DNA of 64,000 nt from Rapana venosa (Eukaryota > Mollusca > Gastropoda > Neogastropoda > Muricidae). The notes below the pieces were generated by a model. It was not told where the DNA came from and did no database searches. It was given only the letters and a program-made list of their open reading frames with translations. The position numbers and the translations under genes are program-made. The stretch is from the NCBI GenBank assembly GCA_028751875.1, contig CM054134.1, positions 47,812,318-47,876,317 of the forward strand, written 5' to 3'. Shown piece by piece: positions 58,596 to 64,000 of this stretch. Each line of letters opens with the position of its first letter. Within the stretch, counting starts at the first letter, position 1.

Positions 58596-60548
58596 TGTGT
58601 GTGCGTGTGCGCGCGCGCGTGTGTGTATGTGTGCGTGCGCGCGCTGCGTGCGCGTGAGTGTGTGCATGAACCCAGTTCTTTGATCCTTGAGCTGTCTCTT
58701 TAGCCTACTCTCTTCATCCCTGAAGTTACTTCACACCTGTCTTCGCCCTGACGTAAGCCCAGTCATTCCACAACTTTGGGCCAGCAAATTCTACCAGTCT
58801 TAAGCGCACACGTTAAAACCCGTTCCATTTTTCGGAAGAGTAGGTTATTATGTGCCGGTGAGAACGGATGACAACATTTACAAAACTGCATACACACGGG
58901 GACTGGATGTAAAAATGCACATGAATGAATATTCCATTATCCTCGAAACAATAATTTTTTTAAGATAATAAAGCCAGTCTTAGCATAGGGGGCACGGGAT
59001 AGCCTGTTTGGTTAGAACGTTGCACATTGCGTTCGTGATCTGCTGACCCACGTTCGAATCTCGTTCAAGGGGATATTTTCCCCTGGAGTTAACATCAGGG
59101 CCGACTCCACTCCCCCTAAAAGTCCTTCAGGTGAGACTCTAAACTGAGGTCCCGTGTGCCAACGCACGCTGAACATCTTGCACACACGTTATTTAAAACC
59201 TTTTTCGCTGTTCTAAAGAGTAGGCCATTTTGTACCAGTGGGAACGAACAACAAAATTTACAAAACTGCGACACACGTGGACTGGATGTAAAAAAAATTT
59301 TTTTAAAGCACGTAAGTGCTTATTCCATTATCCTCGAAATAAAAGAATAAAAACTGCATACACACGTAAACTGGATGGGAAAAAAAAAGAAAGAAAAAAA
59401 GTACGTAAGTGCTTATTCCATTATCCTCGAAATAAAAGAATAAAATATATTTTAAAAACAACACCAACCAACCAACCAAACCAAAAAGCCCCATCACACC
59501 CTCTTACCCCTGAGCACAAAAGACGGCCTGTAGCCGCCAGTATTGACGCTGATGAAGAAGACGCTGTTGATGAAGTGGCGGATCAGCTCTGCAGTTGGAG
59601 ACAGGATGGGCATGGAGATGTTGGCGAAGTCAGTCAGCTTGGTGTCCGAGGTGATGGTGCCGGGCACCAGCTCCCTCAGAGACTCCCCGCATTGCAGCAC
59701 GTGCATGGACTCGCTCAGCAGTAGGTGGTAAGGGTAGGCTATCGTCTGGTCTTCCACTCTGCGCAGGCAAGGAGATGACGGTCTTTGAAGCGTGTGGTTT
59801 CTAGGTTGGTTTTTTTAGTTGTTGTTGTTTTTTAGAAGGTAATTGTGTTGTATTGTATTGTATTGTGTTGCATTGTGCTATTGTGTTGTGTTTTAAGTCA
59901 CGGCAGATTTCTCTGCGTGACATGGGGTGTTACCGTCTGTTGAATATTCTAGAAACCATGCACTCATCACATCAGCCATTTGACAGATGTTCTACCAACT
60001 GTATGCATAACTCGTTAAGTTAATGAAGCTTCGGGTGTATGTTAAGTTATTTTCCTGTCATCCATACACACCGCTGGGTTAGAAATGGCCAGCCCACTCT
60101 TGGTTCAAATCAGGTTTATTCATTAATAAGCATGGAACAAGCATAACGTGATGAACGTAATCAGCATAGCGGCAACAAGCAAGTAGCTTATGTTGTGCTC
60201 AAGTATAAAATCAAAAGTCTTATTGCAACCCACTCTTGCATGATAGATGGATTAGAATGTTTGCTGTTTTGTGCGTTTAAACCCAAGACCTCCCGTTATA
60301 GTCTCAGCTCAAAGACTTATACAGGGAATGCAGTTAGACATTGATGCTGACAAGGGGAGAAACAAAAAAATGTCCTAGGTTTGATGGATCACAGCAGACA
60401 CCAGTGAACAAACATTATCATCGGCATAGTAACAGTTAAAGTAAGAAAGAAGAAGAAGGAGGAGGGGGAGAAGAAGAAAAAGAAGAAGAAGGGATGGGAC
60501 GGGTGTGGGGGGGGGGGGGTGTAGGAGGAGGAGGATACAGAAAAAGAA

Positions 60549-60593
<45 letters not shown>

Positions 60594-60869
60594 GAACTAC
60601 TACGAAATACTACTACTACTACTACTACTACTACGAAATACTACTACTACTATTACTACTACTACTACTACGAACTACTACTACTACTAATACTACTACT
60701 ACTACTACCACCACCACCATTACTAGGTTACTCCTCCTCCTCCTGTTACTACTACTTACTACCACTTCAACAACCACAAAGAAAACGATAGAGATACCAA
60801 ACTAGACAACAAGAACCAGCTCAGCTGGTATCATCATCATCATAACTATTCTGTTGGCTCCTCACTGCC

Positions 60870-60935
<66 letters not shown>

Positions 60936-60969
60936 AGGAGAAAGAGAGAGAGAGAGAGAGAGTGAGAGA

Positions 60970-61002
<33 letters not shown>

Positions 61003-61023
61003 TGAGAGAGAAGAGAGAGAGGG

Positions 61024-61055
<32 letters not shown>

Positions 61056-62457
61056 TTGACAAAGAGAGGAACTACAGACACTGACGTGATGACGGAGGGT
61101 TTGTCAAACACCTCCATCAACTACAAAGAGAGGCACTACAGACACTGACGTGATGACGGAGGGCTTGTCAAACACCTCCATCAACTACAAAGAGAGGCAC
61201 TACAGACACTGACGTGATGACGGAGGGTTTGTCAAACACCTCCATCAACTACAAAGAGAGGAACTACAGACACTGACGTGATGACGGAGGGTTTGTCAAA
61301 CACCTCCATCAACTACAAAGAGAGGCACTACAGACACTAGGAACTACAGACACTAGGAACTACAGACACTGACGTGATGACGGAGGGCTTGTCAAACACC
61401 TCCATCAACTACAAAGAGAGGAACTACAGACACTGACGTGATGACGGAGGGCTTGTCAAACACCTCCATCAACTACAAAGAGAGGAACTACAGACACTAG
61501 GAACTACAGATACTGACGTGATGTTTGAGGGTTTGTCAAACAACTCCATCAACTACAAAGAGAGGAACTACAGACACTAGGAACTACAGATACTGACGTG
61601 ATGTTTGAGGGTTTGTCAAACAACTCCATCAACTACAAAGAGAGGAACTACAGACACTAGGAACTACAGATACTGACGTGATGACGGAGGGCTTGTCAAA
61701 CACCTCCATCAACTACAAAGAGAGGAACTAGAGACATTAGGAACTACAGATACTGATGTGATGACGGAGGGCTTGTCAAACAACTCCATCAACTACAAAG
61801 AGAGGAACTACAGACACTAGGAACTACAGATACTGACGTGATGACGGAGGGCTTGTCAAACACCTCCATCAACTACAAAGAGAGGAACTACAGACACTGA
61901 CGTGATGACGGAGGGCTTGTCAAACAACTCCATCAACTACAAAGAGAGGAACTACAGACACTGACGTGATGACGGAGGGCTTGTCAAACAACTCCATCAA
62001 CTACAAAGAGAGGAACTACAGATACTGACGTGATGACGGAGGGCTTGTCAAACAACTCCATCAACTACAAAGAGAGGAACTACAGATACTGACGTGATGA
62101 CGGAGGGCTTGTCAAACAACTCCATCAACTACAAAGAGAGGAACTAGAGACATTAGGAACTACAGATACTGACGTGATGACGGAGGGCTTGTCAAACACC
62201 TCCATCAACTACAAAGAGAGGAACTACAGACACTAGGAACTACAGATACTGACGTGATGACGGAGGGCTTGTCAAACAACTCCATCAACTACAAAGAGAG
62301 GCACTACAGACACTGACGTGATGACGGAGGGCTTGTCAAACAACTCCATCAACTGCTCGTCCACAGAAGCTCGGCGGCGGAGGATGCGTGGCTTGTTGGG
62401 GTTGTAGCTCTTCCCGGACACCAGGCCGCCCCCGCGACTGCGGCTCTGCAGCTCCAC
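47111..62457 (-). CDS. Soluble class III nucleotide cyclase (sGC/Gyc88E-like), C-terminal 668 codons
   Basis: Exons in transcript order: 62318-62457, 59508-59758, 56558-56732, 54913-55058, 52359-52507, 50988-51134, 50077-50231 and 47111-47954. Phases agree at every junction and total 2007 bp including stop. Residues are numbered from the first visible codon. About 1-47 is a basic linker. About 48-200 is the H-NOX-associated domain ([39 protein letters not shown]). About 188-237 is a coiled coil ([16 protein letters not shown] ... [13 protein letters not shown]). About 238-415 is the cyclase domain, with metal Asp249 ([10 protein letters not shown]) and Asp293, Glu289 (VETIGDAYM), Asp359 where guanylyl cyclases have Cys ([10 protein letters not shown]), Asn366 and Arg370 (NTASRMES). 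About 420-668 is a Pro/Lys-rich tail of unknown role, longer than in vertebrate sGC and reminiscent of insect Gyc88E. The H-NOX haem domain is outside the window. The protein is cytosolic and makes cyclic nucleotide, probably cGMP. The assignment to the Gyc88E subgroup is inference. Confidence 0.88.
48109..48300. repeat. Trinucleotide arrays (TTG)n, (TCA)n, (TGG)n, (AAT)n
   Basis: Successive trinucleotide runs in the last cyclase intron. 48325-48365 then carries the tatatagcgc ... caaatcaaagcg motif also seen at 5150. Confidence 0.9.
48438..48680 (+). repeat. (CTG)n then (CTA)n trinucleotide array
   Basis: About 15 uninterrupted CTG triplets (TGC phase), then about 190 bp of ACT/GCT/CCA triplets. 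It lies in the last cyclase intron, so not coding. Confidence 0.95.
48795..48809 (+). repeat. Poly-C tract
   Basis: C run of about 14 bp followed by CT-rich sequence. Confidence 0.8.
49225..49990 (+). mobile_element. Jockey/I-like LINE fragment with RNase H-like and C-terminal parts, frame-shifted
   Basis: 49283-49708 encodes an RNase H-type stretch ([33 protein letters not shown]). After a frame change near 49680 the downstream frame encodes [23 protein letters not shown] second change near 49830 gives [20 protein letters not shown] and a stop. This order is usual at the C-terminus of RNase H-bearing LINEs. The flanks carry a short repeated word (ggtctgtcatacaaa) on both sides, at 49231-49300 and 49930-49975. 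It is a dead fragment in the last cyclase intron. Confidence 0.75.
50255..50300 (+). repeat. (TTGTA)n pentanucleotide
   Basis: attgtattgtattg units next to the SINE-B tail at 50319; probably its tail on the minus strand. Related units recur at 59845-59890, beside another SINE-B end. Confidence 0.8.
50319..50730 (-). repeat. SINE-B, near full length, with internal G run
   Basis: The minus strand reads gatcggtgttctagaggtaa ... cagagaaatctgccgtgact. The G run at 50459-50470 replaces part of the body. Confidence 0.85.
51140..51215. repeat. (TCA)n trinucleotide array
   Basis: Starts within 10 bp of the cyclase exon 51134 acceptor, on the intron side. A second short array lies at 51400-51440. Confidence 0.9.
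51444..51484 (+). repeat. (GGCA)n(GACA)n tetranucleotide array
   Basis: About 40 bp in the intron between cyclase exons 50988-51134 and 52359-52507. Confidence 0.9.
51575..51960 (+). repeat. tRNA-derived SINE (family H)
   Basis: acagtggtgagagcatgcaa (A-box-like) and gcctgggttcgagtcctctg (B box), then a body ending near cccaatgactctttaacaga. A fragment of its 3' part is at 6300-6460. Confidence 0.6.
52070..52180 (+). repeat. SINE-A' tail fragment
   Basis: cggaatgcagctaccttcat, acctcggagctctagccgag and an A run. Confidence 0.8.
52317..52354 (+). repeat. (GGCA)n array touching a cyclase 5' splice site
   Basis: Nine tetramers end 4 bp from the exon border at 52359, so the intron starts GTAAGCCTGCCTGCC on the minus strand. 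Confidence 0.95.
52596..52985 (+). repeat. SINE-B, head replaced by poly-C
   Basis: C run at 52596-52610, then tttgtgcctaaactaccacc ... gcagcccgaatttcatgcag. The last 25 bp of the element are tandemly doubled (gagaaatctgctgtggttga twice). Confidence 0.75.
53008..53082. repeat. (TGG)n and (GT)n microsatellite
   Basis: ggtggtggtgtgg then about 50 bp of GT, between SINE-B and SINE-A'. Confidence 0.95.
53098..53475 (-). repeat. SINE-A', nearly complete
   Basis: Reads from A' tail (ctcggctagagctccgaggt) through the junction ccagtgtgcatgcattttcg to the body (aaaggtggaacgggttttga). This copy shows the A' head-tail join without interruption. Confidence 0.8.
53640..54560 (+). other. Unassigned segment with LTR-like promoter/poly-A layout
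   Basis: Non-repetitive within this window, and unlike the rest of the intron. TATAAATA is at 54368-54375 and AATAAA at 54480-54485, 105 bp apart, the spacing usual between promoter and poly-A signal in an LTR. A 94-codon frame at 53744-54028 has no recognised relatives. Could be a solo LTR with flanking element sequence; borders unknown. Confidence 0.3.
54640..54695 (+). repeat. (ACA)n and A/C-rich run
   Basis: CAA triplets followed by caaacaaac units. Confidence 0.85.
54750..54789 (+). repeat. Poly-C tract, about 40 bp, one T interruption
   Basis: Longest C run in the window, 120 bp on the 3' (intron) side of cyclase exon 54913-55058. Confidence 0.9.
55086..55330 (-). repeat. SINE-A 3' part
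   Basis: (TTTA)n, gaggataatggaataagca ... tatagtctcatccgaaggat. Starts about 28 bp from the cyclase exon ending at 55058. Confidence 0.85.
55337..55950. repeat. Long (GTGTC)n / (GT)n compound array, about 610 bp
   Basis: Pentamers cgtgt in five or more blocks alternate with GT runs up to about 55 bp. The largest dinucleotide tract in the window. Confidence 0.95.
55990..56072. repeat. CA/CG alternating tract
   Basis: cacacgcgcgcgcgcgcgca twice; alternating purine-pyrimidine, Z-DNA prone. Confidence 0.9.
56105..56515 (+). repeat. Dispersed repeat E with (CAA)n tail
   Basis: ggccaaaagctgtgtcagtt ... gttaagctggggaatgcaca + (ACA)n. Ends about 45 bp before cyclase exon 56558. Confidence 0.85.
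56755..56912. repeat. (GACA)n and (GA)n arrays
   Basis: GACA at 56755-56775, then GA runs at 56788-56834 and 56884-56912, starting 22 bp into the intron upstream of exon 56732. Confidence 0.95.
56915..57010 (-). mobile_element. Possible LINE 3'-end fragment
   Basis: aattgacacaattttattgc and caagccatatag resemble the 3' end of the LINE at 23041. No coding part. Confidence 0.3.
57166..57640. repeat. (GA)n followed by interrupted (GT)n and G runs
   Basis: 74 bp GA, then about 400 bp GT/G-rich sequence with G runs at 57281-57296 and a pure GT block at 57555-57635. Confidence 0.95.
57768..58062 (-). repeat. SINE-C, full length
   Basis: Minus strand: gggacgggatagctcagtgg, then aagttaagcagcgtcgagcg and ttggatgggtgaccg, then body and ...cctttacctta end. 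Confidence 0.9.
58203..58555 (-). repeat. SINE-A, full length
   Basis: Minus strand head ggaaagcctagtggttaaaa, B box cccgggttcgattcccg, tail at 58205. One of the best-preserved copies. Confidence 0.9.
58558..58672. repeat. (GT)n / CG-rich microsatellite
   Basis: GT run with gcgcgcgcgt and gtgcgcgcgctgcgtgcgc blocks. Confidence 0.9.
58800..58960 (+). repeat. SINE-A 3' half
   Basis: gcgcacacgttaaaacccgt ... gaatattccattatcctcg. Confidence 0.85.
58985..59450 (+). repeat. SINE-A, full length, with duplicated tail
   Basis: Head gggatagcctgtttggttag, body, tail to about 59350. The last 95 bp (actgcatacacacgtaaact ... ttattccattatcctcg) are repeated at 59353-59445. It ends about 60 bp from cyclase exon 59508. 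Confidence 0.85.
59760..60420. other. Cyclase intron, unique sequence
   Basis: Contains (TTGTA)n-like units at 59845-59890, a 30-bp SINE-B end at 59893-59922 (minus) and otherwise unremarkable DNA. Confidence 0.5.
60445..60735. repeat. (GAA)n, poly-G and (ACT)n trinucleotide arrays
   Basis: gaagaaggaggagg at 60449-60492, G run at 60508-60518, then about 165 bp ACT/ACG triplets and a short CTC run. Confidence 0.95.
60872..61055 (+). repeat. Long (GA)n purine tract
   Basis: About 185 bp of nearly pure purine strand, with a few T interruptions; directly borders the 64-bp minisatellite. Confidence 0.95.
61083..62345 (-). repeat. 64/80-bp minisatellite copying an exon end and its 5' splice site
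   Basis: Eighteen copies start at 61083, 61147, 61211, 61275, 61371, 61435, 61515, 61595, 61675, 61755, 61835, 61899, 61963, 62027, 62091, 62171, 62251 and 62315. The last belongs to the real exon. Spacing is 64 bp, 80 bp where a 16-bp subunit (aggaactacagacact) is doubled, or 96 bp once. On the minus strand each unit has 37 bp identical or nearly so to the 3' end of exon 62318-62457, the donor GTCAGT, and 21 bp of intron ending CCTCTCTTTGTAG. The copy at 61755 has lost the donor GT. Confidence 0.95.
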
Positions 62458-62479
62458 CTGTACGTACATTGTAGTGTGT

Positions 62480-62830
62480 TGCATTATAGCGTGGCGTAGC
62501 GTAGCGTAGTGTAGCTTAGTATAGTACGGCATAGTATTGTATACCAAAGCATAGCATAGCGTAACATATCATAGCGTAGGATAACATACCATTTCACACC
62601 ATAGCATAATGTAGCAGAGCAGAGCATAGCATAGCGTAGCATAGCATAGCGTAGCACAGCATAGCATAGCATAGTATAGCATAGCATAGCGTAGCACAGC
62701 ATAGCATAGCATAGCATAGCATAGCGTAGCACAGCATAGCATAGCATAGCATAGCGTAGCATAGCATAGCGTAGCACAGCATAACATGGAATAGCATAGC
62801 ATAACAATGCCTCATATCATACCACACCAT
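62480..62830 (-). repeat. (TATGC)n pentanucleotide array
   Basis: agcat, agcgt and acagc variants of a 5-bp unit over about 350 bp, just upstream (minus sense) of the cyclase exon. Confidence 0.95.
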
Positions 62831-63100
62831 CACTTCGCCTCATATCACATCATATCATATCATACATCATATTATATATTTTATCTCGTATATAACATCA
62901 TATATCATATCACACTATATGGGGGCGGGAAAGCCCAACACATAACCTATATCTCCTTTCAAAAGATTTACACACATACCTAATAACATTTTGCCAAGTA
63001 TCAATATCTTATGTAAAGGTATGCACAGGCCTGTTTGATAATTATACTCATATGGTATCGTATCATTTCATATCATCTGATATCATGGCCCAGGCCAAAA
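62831..63100. repeat. (ATATC)n-like AT-rich repeats with unique spacer
   Basis: catatcacatcatatcatat-type units at 62835-62920 and 63045-63085, separated by about 120 bp of unique DNA. Confidence 0.8.
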
Positions 63101-63169
63101 CCATTGTCATTGACTGATAGAAGCTAAGTGGCAGGGCCTACATTACAATGTTCAACATTACGCTATGTT

Positions 63170-63420
63170 GAAAGCATCCTGGATGGAAGGTTGAACTCAC
63201 GATCTGACGGCCCAGGTTCAAACCACTACTATCGCCCCTTCGAGGGGATTTTCCTCCTGGAGTTAACAGCAGTACCTACTCTACTCGCTGAAAGTCATGA
63301 AAAACCGAGGTTCTGTGTCGCAACCACACGCAGAATGTATTATGCACACATCAAAACCCGTCCCGCCTTTTGAAAGAGCAGGCCATTGCGTGCCAGTAGG
63401 AACAAAGGGCAAAATTATTG
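63170..63420 (+). repeat. SINE-A/A' copy, diverged
   Basis: Starts at the anticodon-arm region (cgatctgacggcccaggttc), body gaggggattttcctcctgga ... gaaagagcaggccattgcgt; tail lost. Confidence 0.7.
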
Positions 63421-63477
63421 AGAGAGGCTCAGTCCGGCGGTGATTGAAGCTTTAGCCTCATTGGTATCTTACAGGGA

Positions 63478-63852
63478 GACACTTTCCATAATGTAGCTTG
63501 GCCCAGGCCAAAAGCTGTGTCAGTTATTATTGATGTCAGCTAATTGCCAAGGCCTACATTAAAACATTGTTATGTAGTAAAATTTTGTGTTGAGATTGCC
63601 TTCAGCCATGACAAGCTCTTAACATAACAACACGCACTCTCCTTTGTTAAAGGAGAAATAAAATCCTCTGAAGTCGGAGTATGGCTGCCTATATGGCGAG
63701 GTGCTTGAAAAAGAGTCATACACGCAAACTTCTCATCCAGTGTGTATTTCCTATCTCACAGAGATTCCCAGGTGGGATGAGTGAGTCAGAGTGCATGTTC
63801 TGGGTGACCCCCAGGGTGTAAAGCTGGGGAACGCACAACAACAACAACAATT
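63478..63852 (+). repeat. Dispersed repeat E with (CAA)n tail
   Basis: cttggcccaggccaaaagct ... aagctggggaacgcacaaca + (ACA)n; the clearest copy. Confidence 0.85.
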
Positions 63853-64000
63853 TGATATCCGTGTGGTCTACCAAAGCTACCATCAAAATATGATACTAGA
63901 AAGAGGAAGAAAAAACGCTCAAAATGTATGTTGTAAAAAAACAACAAATACAACAAAAAGAACCCGATTTATGTACATCCAGAATATAAAATAAGCGTTA
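63853..64000. other. Right edge, nothing recognised
   Basis: A-rich sequence in the cyclase intron. The preceding exon (H-NOX/linker side) must lie beyond the window. Confidence 0.4.

Noticed and set aside
60821..61120. Frame with [13 protein letters not shown] resembling the cyclase linker
   Set aside because: This is a copy of the exon end inside the minisatellite plus a GA tract, not an extra exon of its own.
61083..62345. CRISPR-like array
   Set aside because: Eukaryotic tandem minisatellite: units are contiguous without unique spacers and derive from the neighbouring exon.
62484..62833. Frames of repeated Met-Leu-Cys-Tyr-Ala
   Set aside because: Translation of the 5-bp TATGC array.

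Overview
The window looks like nuclear DNA of an invertebrate, most likely a mollusc and perhaps a gastropod. This is inferred from spliced genes with introns of 0.4-4 kb, very dense (CA)n/(GA)n microsatellites, many tRNA-derived SINEs, RTE-like and jockey-like LINE pieces and a K02A2.6-type Ty3/Gypsy element. No prokaryotic signals are present. The species cannot be fixed from sequence alone.

Layout: (1) 1-1985, non-coding upstream DNA with microsatellites. (2) 1998-9168, plus strand, a five-exon TXNDC15-like gene (secretory-pathway thioredoxin-domain membrane protein). (3) 9.2-14.5 kb, its 3' UTR and plain intergenic DNA. (4) 14494-23822, minus strand, an omega-class glutathione S-transferase (GSTO copy 1, five coding exons, 242 aa). 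A 383-bp MITE with 78-bp perfect terminal inverted repeats and 11-bp target duplications lies 0.5-0.9 kb upstream of its start. (5) 24.87-29.58 kb, minus strand, a decayed Ty3/Gypsy retrotransposon with both LTRs. (6) 32099-41190, minus strand, a second GSTO gene (242 aa) with the same five exon lengths (31, 106, 223, 124, 245 bp), so a tandem duplicate. (7) 41.2-47.1 kb, intergenic, full of nested SINEs. (8) 47111-62457, minus strand, the C-terminal 668 codons (eight exons) of a soluble, class III nucleotide cyclase of the sGC / invertebrate Gyc88E-like type; the haem-domain exons lie beyond the right edge. (9) 62.5-64 kb, pentanucleotide and SINE repeats in the next intron.

How the genes work: the two GSTOs are cytosolic thiol transferases / dehydroascorbate reductases. 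They keep the omega cysteine and probably arose by local duplication; copy 2 has an antioxidant-response-like site 25 bp upstream of its ATG. TXNDC15 converges on GSTO1. The cyclase would make cyclic nucleotide; it carries both metal aspartates and the Asn/Arg pair in one chain, but has a mixed purine-recognition pair (Glu plus Asp, where guanylyl cyclases have Glu plus Cys).

The most unusual element is at 61083-62345: the 3' end of a cyclase exon with its 5' splice site is tandemly copied 18 times. Each 64-bp unit also has a 3'-splice-like tract, so the array looks like a row of 35-nt pseudo-exons whose inclusion would create an immediate stop. Other points are a portable-promoter-like MITE at GSTO1, a SINE family with a fused tRNA + 5S rRNA head, and one SINE head joined to two different tails.
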